NCBI RefSeq assembly: GCF_023277745.1
Contig: NZ_CP086322.1
Coordinates: 5,580,001-5,644,000, forward strand
Direction of reading: 5' to 3'
DNA: 64,000 nt
Origin: Streptomyces halobius
GTDB taxonomy: Bacteria; Actinomycetota; Actinomycetes; Streptomycetales; Streptomycetaceae
Shown: one piece after another, positions 15,658 through 24,576 of the stretch
How the letters are laid out: every line of letters begins with the position of its first letter
Position numbering within the stretch: position 1 is the first letter of the stretch
Translations under genes and position numbers: made by a program
Notes under the pieces: generated by a model
What the model saw: only the letters and a program-made list of their open reading frames with translations
Databases searched by the model: none
What the model was told of the DNA's origin: nothing

Positions 15658-17205
15658 CTACGCCCGGTACCGCGCCCGCAGGGCCTCTTTCAGCACCTTG
15701 TGCAGCGGGCCCCCGCGCGGCAGCTCGTCGGCGATCTCCAGTTGTTCCGGCAGCTTCTGCGTCATCAGCCCGGCCGCCCGAAGATGGCTGTTCAGGGCCG
15801 CCAGCGAGAGTTGCGCGGCCGCCGGATCGGCGAGCGTGACCACCGCGCAGAGCCGCTCCCCGCGCTCGCGGTCCGGCAGCCCGATCACCGCCGCCTCCGC
15901 CACCGCCGGATGCGTGCGCACCAGGTCCTCGATCTCCTGCGCCGAGATGTTCTCGCCCTTGCGGATGATGATGTCCTTCAGGCGTCCGGTGAGCACAAGA
16001 TGCCCGTCCGGCCGCAGATATCCCAGGTCACCGGTGTGGAAGTACCCCTCGGCGTCGAACGCGTCCGTGGTCAGCGCCGGGTCGGTGTACCGGCGGAAGA
16101 GCATCGCGCCCTTGAGCGTCACCTCACCGGCCTCGCCCACCCCGGCCTCGCTGCCGTCCGGCCGGGCGATCCGCACCTCCGCTCCCACCACCGGCCTCCC
16201 CACCGTCCGCGACAGCTGCTCATCGCTGTCGTACGGCGTCCCCATCGCGATCATCGGGCACTCCGTCATCCCGTACCCGTGCACGATGGCGCACTCCAGC
16301 TCCCGCCCGGCCGCCGCGTACAGCTCCGGCGGCAGCGGCGCCCCGCCGCCGGACAGCAGCCGCAGCGACGGAATCAGCTTGCCGTGGCCCGCCCGACGTC
16401 GCGACTCGTCGAGAAACGCTTGGTAGAAGGCGGTGCTGCCACCGGCCATCGTCACCCCGCGACGTGCGTACGCATCAGCCGCCTCGGCAGCCGTGAAGGT
16501 CTCCAGAATCACCGCAGGAAATCCGCTCACCAGCATGGCGATGACATAGTCGGGCCCCGCGATATGCGCGTACGGAAACGCGATCGACCCGATGTCCTGC
16601 GCTGACATGCCCAGCGCGGTCGCCAGCCCCACCCCACCGGCGATCAGGGTCGCGTCCGTATGCTCGACGCCCTTGGGCGCGGCCGTCGTCCCGGACGTGT
16701 AGTAGATCCAACGGGTCCGCGCCGCCCCCCGCTCCCGCTCCGGCGTGAACTCCGGCAGCCCGGCCGGTTCGCCCACCGGCAGCCCGCCCCCCACGGAGAT
16801 CACCCGCACCCCGTCCCCGGCCAGTTTCCGCACCATCGCGGTGTGGTCGAACCCCCGCCAGATGCCCGGCACGAGAACGTACTCGGTCGCCGACTCGCCG
16901 AGAATGAAACCGACTTCACGTTCCCGGTGGAGAGGAATCACCGGCGTCTGTACGGCACCGAGCCGGGCCAGTGCGATCGATGCGATGACCGTGTCGATCC
17001 GCGTCGGCAGCTGCCATGCCACCCGCGTCCCGCACCCGATCCCCAACTCCCGGAAGCCGGCGGCGACTCGCAGCGCCTCGTCCCGTACGCCGTCGAAAGT
17101 GACGGTCCGCCCGTCGCCGTCGAAGAACATCGGCGCGCCACGCGAGGCCGCCGCCCGGTACTCGACCAGTTCCCAGAGCGTGTGTATACGAGCGGACTCA
17201 AACAC
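15658..17205 (-). CDS. Acyl-CoA synthetase (AMP-forming)
   Basis: A 515-residue ANL enzyme. Motifs are IYYTSGTTAAPKGVEH (P-loop), HGYGMTECPMIAMGT, GYFHTGDLGYLRPDG, the hinge LTGRLKDIIIRKGENISAQE and the C-terminal lysine region GPLHKVLKEALRA, which is shorter than usual after the lysine. It resembles cyclohexanecarboxylate/long-chain-type synthetases more than the neighbouring FadD3-like gene. The two probably activate different intermediates or substrates. It has its own operator (17252-17266) and is convergent with the first ligase. Confidence 0.92.
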   Translation of the reverse strand: MFESARIHTLWELVEYRAAASRGAPMFFDGDGRTVTFDGVRDEALRVAAGFRELGIGCGTRVAWQLPTRIDTVIASIALARLGAVQTPVIPLHREREVGFILGESATEYVLVPGIWRGFDHTAMVRKLAGDGVRVISVGGGLPVGEPAGLPEFTPERERGAARTRWIYYTSGTTAAPKGVEHTDATLIAGGVGLATALGMSAQDIGSIAFPYAHIAGPDYVIAMLVSGFPAVILETFTAAEAADAYARRGVTMAGGSTAFYQAFLDESRRRAGHGKLIPSLRLLSGGGAPLPPELYAAAGRELECAIVHGYGMTECPMIAMGTPYDSDEQLSRTVGRPVVGAEVRIARPDGSEAGVGEAGEVTLKGAMLFRRYTDPALTTDAFDAEGYFHTGDLGYLRPDGHLVLTGRLKDIIIRKGENISAQEIEDLVRTHPAVAEAAVIGLPDRERGERLCAVVTLADPAAAQLSLAALNSHLRAAGLMTQKLPEQLEIADELPRGGPLHKVLKEALRARYRA

Positions 17206-17251
17206 GGCGCACCCTCCTGGCTACGAGATGGCGTGACTGTAGCAGCTGTAG

Positions 17252-17266
17252 GTGACGCGCCGTCAG
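17252..17266. promoter_or_regulatory. TetR-type operator candidate 4
   Basis: GTGACGCGCCGTCAG matches the palindrome with one mismatch, 46 bp upstream of the acyl-CoA synthetase start at 17205. Confidence 0.65.
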
Positions 17267-17371
17267 GAAGTGCGGGCCGACTCGCGCAGTGATGCACGAG
17301 GCGGCCCGGTCGTCGCCTGTACGCCTGCCTGCCCGTACGCCTCTAGGAGAGGGCGCGGCGTGTGCCTCCGT

Positions 17372-17560
17372 CTACCGTCGCTGGTCCCGGATGCCGGGGT
17401 CTTCGGAGAGGGCTCCGCTGATGGGGATGTGACGGTCCAGGACCGTGACGTCACTCCCGGAGTGTGGGGTGTGGCTCTCGGCCAGTGCCGGTGCTGCCGC
17501 GGTGCATGTCACCGCGATCGTCATGGCGGCGAGGGCAAGAGCCTGTTTTGCGCGGGTCAT
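17372..17560 (-). CDS. Small secreted protein with AfsS-like DRHIP motif
   Basis: A 62-residue protein from the ATG at 17560, preceded by a strong GGAGGA ribosome-binding site. The signal peptide (MTRAKQALALAAMTIAVTCT, then AAAPALA) should be cleaved before ESHTPHSG. The mature part is only about 35 residues and contains VTVLDRHIPISGALS. This matches the short T/V-x-L/M-D-x-H-x-P repeat known from AfsS and related sigma-like proteins. It lies downstream of the afsS-like and afsR genes on the same strand. Function unknown. Confidence 0.75.
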   Translation of the reverse strand: MTRAKQALALAAMTIAVTCTAAAPALAESHTPHSGSDVTVLDRHIPISGALSEDPGIRDQRR

Positions 17561-17829
17561 TCTGGGTCCTCCGTTAATGGGTGAGATTGCTGGTCTTGAG
17601 GAGACGCTAGTGACCGCAACGGCATAGGCTCGACGCCTGGCTGGAAAGCGCCGGAGCGCGGCCGAATGCTCGACTCGGCGTCGGCACACAACTCGGAGCG
17701 GTCACGCACCTCTCCAAGACTCCCGGACATGTTGCAGGGACCGGCCTCGATGGCTCCCCTCCATGCCATCGGGACCGGCCCCTGCGATCCCCCGAATCCC
17801 CCTGTGCAGCTTGTCTCTTGCGGCTGCTC

Positions 17830-18111
17830 CTACTTCGGCTCCGCGATCGGGGCAGGCTTCGGCTCCGCGATCAGGTCAGGCTTCGGCTCCATGATCGGGG
17901 CAGGCTCCGACTCCGCGATCGGGGCAGGCTTCGGCTCCGTGATCGGGTCAGGGTTATCCGTGGTGCTGGCGGCGCCGGACCCGCTCCCGTCCGCGGGCCC
18001 GCGCTTGGCGGTCCCCTTCTTGGGGAGGAGGGGTGCACCGATGGGCATGTGCTTGTCCATCGGCTTGATGATCTCGCGGTCACCCGCCGTCGGTGCCTGG
18101 TCGTTGCTCAC
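17830..18111 (-). CDS. afsS: AfsS-like small regulatory protein with C-terminal repeats
   Basis: 93 residues from the GTG at 18111, which has AGGAG at proper spacing (18121-18125). The N-terminal part holds IIKPMDKHMPIGAPLL, matching the DxHMP motif of AfsS (63 residues in S. coelicolor). The C-terminal third is a degenerate tandem repeat of EPKPAPIA / ESEPAPIM units that AfsS lacks as far as I recall. Position supports the call: immediately 3' of afsR on the same strand, with a candidate AfsR-box promoter. AfsS is a small activator of secondary-metabolite genes induced by phosphorylated AfsR. Confidence 0.75.
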   Translation of the reverse strand: MSNDQAPTAGDREIIKPMDKHMPIGAPLLPKKGTAKRGPADGSGSGAASTTDNPDPITEPKPAPIAESEPAPIMEPKPDLIAEPKPAPIAEPK

Positions 18112-18255
18112 GGTGATCAACTCCTGTGTGTGGGCGCTTTAGGAAGGCCCGGCCGGCGACTCCCCCGGGGCCGCCGGACGGGCGCTCCAGAGCCGCTCAC
18201 CCTAATGGTGGGGCCTGGCTACCGAGCCGCTTGCCCCCCGAGGCGGCGGTTCGGC

Positions 18256-18295
18256 ACTAGAGAGAGTGGCCCGCCGCGATGAACGATCGATAAAC
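18256..18295 (-). promoter_or_regulatory. Candidate AfsR/PhoP box and afsS promoter
   Basis: Read on the minus strand, GTTTATCG (18288-18295) and GTTCATCG (18277-18284) form a direct repeat with an 11-bp period, the geometry of PhoP/AfsR sites. Taking GTTCAT as the -35 region, TCTAGT (18256-18261) follows after 17 bp as a -10. AfsR is known to bind overlapping the -35 of afsS. Sequence-based proposal only. Confidence 0.5.
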
Positions 18296-18341
18296 GTCGA
18301 CAGTTAGCGTGTCCGCCTGCGGTTCCGGGCTGCCCGCACGC

Positions 18342-21284
18342 TCATACCACGCGCGCCGGGGCGAGCAGGGACTGCACTTCGCGCCCTTCCGGTGAACCCA
18401 GTCGTTCATAGATGGGCAGGGCCTCCTGCCAGCACACCCGCGCGCGGCCGGTGTGCCCGATGGTGTCGAGTGCGCGTCCCAGCAGTGTCAGGGCATTGGC
18501 GTGCCACCGTTCGCCGCCCACCGCCCGTAGAGCCTTGAGTGCCTGTTCGGCATGTTCGGCAGCCAGGGCCGGACGGTCGTCACCGAGCTCGATTTCGCCC
18601 AGCCTGAGGAATGTCATCCCTTCCCAGAATCGTTGTCGGTTGTCCTGGAAGATGACCAGTGCTTCGGTGAGTTGCTGGATGGCGTCTTGGTGACGTCCGG
18701 CGCGAGTGAGAGCCAGGCCGAGTGAGTACATGCCGTTGGCCAACCGTCGTGTGGCGCCGAGCCTCCGGTAGATGCCGATGCCCTCTTCGGCGAGCGCAAT
18801 GGCGCTGTCCACCCGGCCGGTGCCCAGGTGCACGCGGGCCAGGTTGCACATTGCGCTTGCCTCGGACTGCTCATTGTGATCGTCACGGAAGGCTTTACGT
18901 GCCTGGCTCAGGTACAGCTCGGCGACGTCGTAGCGCTGCTGGATGCCGGCGATGATGCCCCGGTCGTTCGGAGCGTTGGACGACGAGAACGCATCCCCGG
19001 TCGCCAGCCCCAACAACATGGCCGACTGGGCGTGTGCGTCCGCCTCGTCGAGCCGCCCTGCCAGGGTGTGCACGTTGGTGAGAGAGGTGTGCAGCCGTGC
19101 CTCGGCCCGCTGGTCGTCGAATTCCCTGGCGGCGGCCAGCAGCGTCATATTGGCCTGCTCGTACTGATGTGAATCGGCGCTCGACTCGGCAAGGTCCAGC
19201 GTGAGCAGGAGCAGGTCGACGGCGCGGCGCAGCGTCGGCTTCGCAGCCGATTGCTGAGCACAGGCGAGAAGGCAGCGGGCCTCCCCGAACAGCCACTGCA
19301 GCGCCTCGGGACGGTCGGCGAACGACAGGCCCGGATAGCCGGTGGGTTCCATATGGTCGACGAGACGGTCACCCGGGCGTTCCAGCGCGTACATGTGCGC
19401 CGCCGTCGCCAGATAGAAGTCCAGCAGCCGTGACAGGGCGGCTTCCCGCTCGGACGGCGGGTGCTCGTCCCGTTCGGCACAGGCGCGTGCGTAGAGGCGT
19501 ACGAGGTCGTGGAAGCGGTACCGGCCAGGAGCGGCCGACTCCAGCAGGGAGGCATCCACAAGCGACTCGATGAGTTCCTCGGCCGACATGATGTCCATAT
19601 CGAGCAGCGCCGCAGCCGCCGCCAGCGAAATATCCGGCCCATCCGCCAGTCCCAGCAACCGGAAGGCCCGTGCCTGGTGCGGCTCCAGTTGGCCGTACCC
19701 CAGCTCGAAGGTCGCCTTGACGGCCAGGTCGCCGGCCCGCAGCTCGTCCAGACGACGACGTTCGTCGGCGAGTTTGCGGGCCAGGGTGGCGACGGTCCAG
19801 GTGCGGCGGGAGGCCAGGCGGGAGGCGGCGATGCGGATGGCCAACGGGAGGAAGCCGCAGGCGCCGACGACGGCCATGGCGGCCTGGCGTTCTGAGTTGA
19901 CGCGTTCCTCGCCGACGATACGGGTGAAGAGGGCCAGCGCCTCTTCGGGGCTCATCACATCGAGGTCGATGAGGTGGGCACCCGCCAGGTCGATCATGCG
20001 GGCCCGGCTGGTGATGAGGGCGGCGCACCCCTCCGTGCCGGGCAGCAGCGACCGGACTTGGGCAGCGTCGCGGGCGTTGTCCAGGAGGGCCAGGACGCGT
20101 CGCCCGGCCAGGGCGGAACGGTAGAGGGCGGACCGCTCCTCCAGGCCGTCGGGGATGGCGGAGTCGGGTGTGCCCAGCGCTCGCAAGAAGGCGCCGAGGA
20201 CGGCGACCGGTTCGGACGGGTTGTGGCCCGCGCCCTGCAGGTCGACGTAGAGCTGCCCGTCGGGGAAGTGCTCGCGTGCGGCATGTGCGACATGGACGGC
20301 GAGCGTGGTCTTTCCGACGCCACCTATGCCACTGAGTGCGGAGACGGCCATCACGCTGCCCTCGGCGGTGGCGAGTTGATCGCCGAGTTCGGAGACGAAG
20401 GCGGCGCGGCCGGTGAAGTCGGCGACGGTGGCCGGGAGCTGCTGTGGGCGTACCGCGACGGCGTCGGCCGCGTCCGCGTCGTCCCTGATGACGACCGGCG
20501 CGTCCAGGTCCGCGTCCGCCCGCAGAATCCGCTGCTGAAGATCGGAGAGCGAGGCGCACGGGTCCACGCCCAGTTCCTCGTCGAGCAGCCGGCGGGTGTC
20601 GGCGTAGACCGCGAGCGCCTCGGCCTGCCGGCCGCTGCGGTACAGGGCCAGCATCAGCAGTTCGCGCAGCCGCTCGCGCAGCGGGTGGGCGGCGGTGAGG
20701 GCGGTCAGTTCGGACACCGCCTCGGCATGACAGCCGAGCTCCAGGTCGAGTTCGAGGCGGGTCTCCATGAGGGAGAGCCGCCACTCTTCGAGCCGGGTGC
20801 GCTGGGTGTCCGCGTACGGACCGGCGAGGCCGGCCAGCGGTTCGCCGTCCCACAGTGCCAGCGTGGCGTCCAGGAGTTCCCGGGCGCGGCAGCGGTCGCC
20901 GGCGGCCTTGGCCTTCTCGGCCTCGGCCGCGAACTGCTCGGCGTGGTCGTGGTCGAGGTCCAGGGGCCGGCTGTCCGCCGAGCGGATCGCATAGCCGCCG
21001 GACTCGCTGACCAGGACGGCGGCGTCGTCGCCCAGCGCCTTGCGGAGCCGGGAGGCGTACGTCCGCAGGGCGGCGAGCGCGGCGTTCGGCGGTTCCTCGC
21101 CCCAGAGGGCGTCGACGAGTTCGGCGGCGGTGGCGGTGCGTCCGCCGCGCAGCAGCAGTGCGGCGAGCAGTGCCCGCTGCTGCGGGGATCCCGCAGCCAG
21201 CGGCGTATCGCCGCGCCAGGCCCGTACGGGGCCGAGCACGGAGAAGCGGAGGCGCTCCCGTCCCTGCCCCGGACCGTCGTCCAT
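18342..21284 (-). CDS. afsR: AfsR-like SARP / NB-ARC / TPR pleiotropic regulator
   Basis: 980 residues, close to S. coelicolor AfsR (993). An OmpR-type winged helix covers about 20-105 (LRTYASRLRKALGDDAAVLV, then SESGGYAI) and the bacterial transcriptional activation domain about 112-258. An NB-ARC ATPase follows, with Walker A SGIGGVGKTT (319-327), Walker B RRVLALLDNA and GFLPLAIRIAASRLA. The last roughly 400 residues are TPR-like helical repeats (ASAMCNLARVHLGTG; NGMYSLGLALTRAGRHQDAI). AfsR is phosphorylated by AfsK and activates afsS. Both partner-type genes are in this window. The 300 bp upstream (21285-21614) contain short GCGCCCCTTGG-type repeats and no gene. Confidence 0.93.
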   Translation of the reverse strand: MDDGPGQGRERLRFSVLGPVRAWRGDTPLAAGSPQQRALLAALLLRGGRTATAAELVDALWGEEPPNAALAALRTYASRLRKALGDDAAVLVSESGGYAIRSADSRPLDLDHDHAEQFAAEAEKAKAAGDRCRARELLDATLALWDGEPLAGLAGPYADTQRTRLEEWRLSLMETRLELDLELGCHAEAVSELTALTAAHPLRERLRELLMLALYRSGRQAEALAVYADTRRLLDEELGVDPCASLSDLQQRILRADADLDAPVVIRDDADAADAVAVRPQQLPATVADFTGRAAFVSELGDQLATAEGSVMAVSALSGIGGVGKTTLAVHVAHAAREHFPDGQLYVDLQGAGHNPSEPVAVLGAFLRALGTPDSAIPDGLEERSALYRSALAGRRVLALLDNARDAAQVRSLLPGTEGCAALITSRARMIDLAGAHLIDLDVMSPEEALALFTRIVGEERVNSERQAAMAVVGACGFLPLAIRIAASRLASRRTWTVATLARKLADERRRLDELRAGDLAVKATFELGYGQLEPHQARAFRLLGLADGPDISLAAAAALLDMDIMSAEELIESLVDASLLESAAPGRYRFHDLVRLYARACAERDEHPPSEREAALSRLLDFYLATAAHMYALERPGDRLVDHMEPTGYPGLSFADRPEALQWLFGEARCLLACAQQSAAKPTLRRAVDLLLLTLDLAESSADSHQYEQANMTLLAAAREFDDQRAEARLHTSLTNVHTLAGRLDEADAHAQSAMLLGLATGDAFSSSNAPNDRGIIAGIQQRYDVAELYLSQARKAFRDDHNEQSEASAMCNLARVHLGTGRVDSAIALAEEGIGIYRRLGATRRLANGMYSLGLALTRAGRHQDAIQQLTEALVIFQDNRQRFWEGMTFLRLGEIELGDDRPALAAEHAEQALKALRAVGGERWHANALTLLGRALDTIGHTGRARVCWQEALPIYERLGSPEGREVQSLLAPARVV

Positions 21285-21577
21285 GTCTCCCCCTGCCCTG
21301 TGCCGTCGTGGTGCTTACGCATCGGTTCACGTTGGCTCACCGTGTGCAACGGTCAGTCTGCCTTGTCACCACCCCTTACGTCAGTAGGGGTCGGGAGCAT
21401 GCACAAAGCCTCCCCGGCGGATCGGGGGGTGGGCAGGCCGGCGCACAAGGGGGCGCGGAAGGTTTGCTTCCATGCGCCCCTTGGCCGGGTATGTGCTTCC
21501 GTACGCCCCTTGGTGCGGTCCTTTGTGCGCCCCTTGGTGCGGCCCATGGGGCGGCCCGTCTCCCCGCCCCCAAGCTC
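21285..21577. other. Intergenic region with CCCCTTGG repeats
   Basis: Between the divergent afsR and amidohydrolase genes. CGCCCCTTGG recurs at about 21475, 21503 and 21528 with roughly 25-28 bp spacing. I see no gene. It should contain the afsR promoter and, near its right end, the promoter of the amidohydrolase. Confidence 0.5.
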
Positions 21578-21592
21578 CTGACGCAGCGTCAG
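21578..21592. promoter_or_regulatory. TetR-type operator candidate 5 (perfect)
   Basis: CTGACGCAGCGTCAG is a perfect CTGACG-N3-CGTCAG palindrome, 22 bp upstream of the amidohydrolase ATG, a position expected to block transcription. Confidence 0.75.
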
Positions 21593-21614
21593 TTCCGCGC
21601 TACCGTGCCATGCC

Positions 21615-22880
21615 ATGGAGACCATGAAGACGGTGACGACCATGGAGACCTTCCCCGAGATCATCTCGGTGGACGACCACACGGTGGAACCCCCCAACGT
21701 CTGGCGGGACCGCCTCCCGTCGAAGTATCACGACACGGGCCCGCGCATCGTCCGGGCGCCGATAAAGGAAATGACCTTCGTGGGCGGTAAGTTCGCCCCG
21801 AAGATGGGTGCCGCGGGCGACGACGGGCCGATCGCCGACTGGTGGGTCTACGAAGACCTGCACCGTCCGCTGACCCGCCTCGACACGGCCGTCGGCTACT
21901 CCCGCGACGACATCAAGCTCGAAGGCATCACCTACGAGCAGATGCGCCCCGGCTCGTACTCCGTCCCCGAGCGGCTGGCCGACATGGACCTCAACCACGT
22001 CCAGTCCGCCCTGTGCTTCCCCACCTTCCCCCGCTTCTGCGGCCAGACCTTCACCGAGGCCAAGGACCGTGAGCTGGGACTGCTGGGCGTACGCGCGTAC
22101 AACGACTGGATGGTGGAGGAGTGGTGCGGCCCGCAGGCGCAGGGCCGGCTGATCCCCCTCACCCTCGTCCCCCTCTGGGACGCGGAACTGGCCGCCACGG
22201 AGGTACGACGCAACGCGGCCCGGGGCGTACGGGCGGTCTGCTTCAGCGAAATTCCGCCACACCTGGGACTGCCGAGCATTCACACCGACTACTGGGACCC
22301 GTTCCTGCGCGCCTGCGACGAGACGGGCACGGTCGTGGCCATGCACATCGGCTCGTCGTCCAAGATGCCGTCGACATCCCCCGACGCCCCGCCCGCAGTC
22401 GGCTCCACCGTCACGTTCGCCAACTGCTGCTTTTCGATGGTCGACTGGCTGATGAGCGGCGCGTTCGACCGCTTCCAGAACCTGAAGATCATGTACGCGG
22501 AGGGCCAGATCGGCTGGATCCCGTACATCCTGGAACGCGCGAACGTCGTCTGGGAGGAGAACCGGGGCTGGGGCGGCGTGGCCGACAAGGTCCTCCGCCC
22601 ACCGTCCGAACTCTTCGCCGAGCATGTGTACGGCTGCTTCTTCGACGACGCCTTCGGGCTGCGCAACCTCGACGCGATCGGCGTCGGCAATGTCCTGTAC
22701 GAGACGGACTACCCGCACTCGGACTCCACCTGGCCCAAATCGAAAGAGGTCGGCCAGTCCCAGATGGGTCACCTGGATCCGGACGTGGTGGAGCGCATCG
22801 TGCGGGGGAACGCGATCGAGGTGTTGGGGCTTACGGGGGAGGGGGTCTGGGGGCCGGCGGTGGGAGGAGGGGCACCGTAA
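21615..22880 (+). CDS. Amidohydrolase-family (ACMSD-like, PF04909-type) metallohydrolase
   Basis: A 421-residue TIM-barrel hydrolase or decarboxylase. The N-terminal metal motif is VDDHTVEPPNVW. Later landmarks are MHIGSSSKMPSTSPDAP, ANCCFSMVDWLMSGAFDRF, YAEGQIGWIPYILERA and ETDYPHSDSTWP. The Asp and His there are typical of the 2-amino-3-carboxymuconate-semialdehyde decarboxylase superfamily. Several ATGs (21615, 21624, 21642) are possible. Such proteins accompany luciferase-like and SDR genes in many uncharacterised actinobacterial catabolic clusters. It has the best operator in the set just upstream. Confidence 0.92.
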   Translation: METMKTVTTMETFPEIISVDDHTVEPPNVWRDRLPSKYHDTGPRIVRAPIKEMTFVGGKFAPKMGAAGDDGPIADWWVYEDLHRPLTRLDTAVGYSRDDIKLEGITYEQMRPGSYSVPERLADMDLNHVQSALCFPTFPRFCGQTFTEAKDRELGLLGVRAYNDWMVEEWCGPQAQGRLIPLTLVPLWDAELAATEVRRNAARGVRAVCFSEIPPHLGLPSIHTDYWDPFLRACDETGTVVAMHIGSSSKMPSTSPDAPPAVGSTVTFANCCFSMVDWLMSGAFDRFQNLKIMYAEGQIGWIPYILERANVVWEENRGWGGVADKVLRPPSELFAEHVYGCFFDDAFGLRNLDAIGVGNVLYETDYPHSDSTWPKSKEVGQSQMGHLDPDVVERIVRGNAIEVLGLTGEGVWGPAVGGGAP

Positions 22881-22947
22881 CGGATCACGGGTCAGGGTCT
22901 GGCCCCGTACCCTGACAGTGACGAGCTGTCCAGAGAGGGGCAAGGCC

Positions 22948-24198
22948 GTGTCTTCAGATGCAACGCCGGACCCGTTCGCCGAGCCGGTGGCCTTCGGCCA
23001 GCGCATGCAGATCCTGCGGACGCGACGAGGCATGAGCCGCAGTGTCCTGGCCGGTCTACTCGGAAAGTCGCCAAGCTGGGTCAAGCAGGTCGAGGGCGGA
23101 CGCCTGCAGATGCCCAAGCTGCCGGTTGTCCTGCGCATTGCGGAGGCACTCAGGGTTCGGGACCTCTCCGAGCTGACGGGCAATCAGTCGACGGCGATCG
23201 CACTCTTCACGGGGCCCGGACATGCCCGTCTCCCCCAAGTGCGCACTGCCATCAACGCATTCCCTTTGACCACGCAGCGAGAGGCTCCGCCCCTGGCGCA
23301 CCTTCGGATTCGGCTCGCGCGCGCGTGGGCTGCCCGGCATTCCGCGCCGAATCACCGGGACGTCATCGGGGCGCTCCTGCCGGAGCTCATCCGGGACGCC
23401 CAGCTTGCCGTGCTGCAAGCCGACTCGGCTGCTGATCGGCGCGCGGCGCAAGGGCTGTTGTCCGAGGCGTACAGCCTGAGCCAGTTCTTCATCGCGTACC
23501 AGCCGGATGCGTCGCTGCTGTGGCGGGTCGTAGAGCGCGGCATGATTTCCGCACAGGAATCGGAGGACCCCCACACCATCGGCGTCGCTGCGTGGCTGGC
23601 GGCACAGGCGCACCGCGACAGCGGCCACGCACACTTCGACGCCGCCGACGCGGTGAATCTGGAGACGATCCGCTACCTGGAACCCTTCTTGCCGGATGCG
23701 AGCAACGACGTGCTCGCCATCGCCGGAGCGCTGCGATTCGAGGCGGGGTATACGGCGGCGCGTCGGGGGGACAAAGGAACCGCCTGGCGCTACTGGGACA
23801 CGGCACGTGCTATGGCGGACCGGTTGCCCGCCGACTACTACCACCCCGTCACCTCATTCTCCCGGCCCGTTATGGGAGCGCACGCGGTCACTGTCGCGGT
23901 CGAGCTGCACGCGGGCGGGGAGAGCGTCCGGCAGGCGGCCGCGGCGGACACTACGACGATCCCTTCGCGACCCCGGCGGGCGCGCCACCGGATCGAGGAA
24001 GCGCGGGGATATCAACTCGACGGCCAGGGGGAGGTCGCGTTGGCCGCCCTCGACAAGGCTTACGAGGCTGCACCGGAAACCGTCCGCTACAACGGTTACG
24101 CCCGGCGCATCGTTCTGGAGGAGGCGGAGTCGAAGAACCCGTCCCAGCGTCGCCGTGCGAGCGAACTCGCCGTAAAGATCGGCATGTTGGCGGCATGA
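22948..24198 (+). CDS. XRE-family regulator with long C-terminal domain
   Basis: 416 residues from the GTG at 22948 (GAGAGGGG upstream). The N-terminal helix-turn-helix is about residues 15-70 (FGQRMQILRTRRGMSRSVLA, then GLLGKSPSWVKQVEGGRLQM). The rest is an alpha-helical, TPR-like domain (GVAAWLAAQAHRDSG; TAWRYWDTARAMADRLPADY). It heads a four-gene cassette with three small overlapping genes, a unit repeated across Streptomyces genomes. The cassette lies between two operator-controlled catabolic genes and has no operator itself, so it looks like an insertion. Targets unknown. Confidence 0.88.
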   Translation: MSSDATPDPFAEPVAFGQRMQILRTRRGMSRSVLAGLLGKSPSWVKQVEGGRLQMPKLPVVLRIAEALRVRDLSELTGNQSTAIALFTGPGHARLPQVRTAINAFPLTTQREAPPLAHLRIRLARAWAARHSAPNHRDVIGALLPELIRDAQLAVLQADSAADRRAAQGLLSEAYSLSQFFIAYQPDASLLWRVVERGMISAQESEDPHTIGVAAWLAAQAHRDSGHAHFDAADAVNLETIRYLEPFLPDASNDVLAIAGALRFEAGYTAARRGDKGTAWRYWDTARAMADRLPADYYHPVTSFSRPVMGAHAVTVAVELHAGGESVRQAAAADTTTIPSRPRRARHRIEEARGYQLDGQGEVALAALDKAYEAAPETVRYNGYARRIVLEEAESKNPSQRRRASELAVKIGMLAA

Positions 24199-24201
24199 GG
24201 C

Positions 24202-24224
24202 AAGGGGCAGAAAGTGTGCCCCTT
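24202..24224 (+). terminator. Terminator-like hairpin after XRE gene
   Basis: AAGGGGCA and TGCCCCTT pair around a GAAAGTG loop, starting 4 bp after the XRE stop. It could terminate or attenuate transcription into the three small genes. Confidence 0.65.
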
Positions 24225-24333
24225 CCCCCTTCTCAGGGGCCCTACGGTCGGTCGTCAGATGACCCCCGGAGGCCCTGCGACCGTATGCACTGCGGGCCCC
24301 GGGGCATGGCCAACCTGAAGGAAGCAGGTCGAC

Positions 24334-24576
24334 ATGCCGCACTGGATCGCCCGCCTCTTCGAGTCGCTATTGCGCCTGTTACTGCCTGCGCCGGGCCGAC
24401 ACCGGGCAGTCGCAGCCACCGCACTCCCGATCGCCGAGCCCCGCGCCGCAGCGTCGGCCGGGAGGCTGATCCGTGTGCCGATGGTGCGGGGTGAGGACAC
24501 GGTCATGGTGCGCCCGTATCTCGTCGCGTATGAGCGGGAGCAGGCTGCGCGACGGCGGGCGGAGGTGGCTGCATGA
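24334..24576 (+). CDS. Small protein of unknown function (XRE cassette)
   Basis: 80 residues. The N-terminus MPHWIARLFESLLRLLLPAP is amphipathic and could contact membrane; the rest is Arg/Ala-rich (RLIRVPMVRGEDTVMVRPYL, then VAYEREQAARRRA). The stop overlaps the next start (ATGATG context at 24573), so it is translationally coupled. A conserved companion of XRE regulators of this type; no function known to me. Confidence 0.7.
   Translation: MPHWIARLFESLLRLLLPAPGRHRAVAATALPIAEPRAAASAGRLIRVPMVRGEDTVMVRPYLVAYEREQAARRRAEVAA

Noticed and set aside
12263..17205. Classical cholesterol-degradation cluster
   Set aside because: The Ltp2/DUF35 pair and CoA ligases fit, but ring-degradation genes, KshA/B, KstD and Mce transport are absent from the window.
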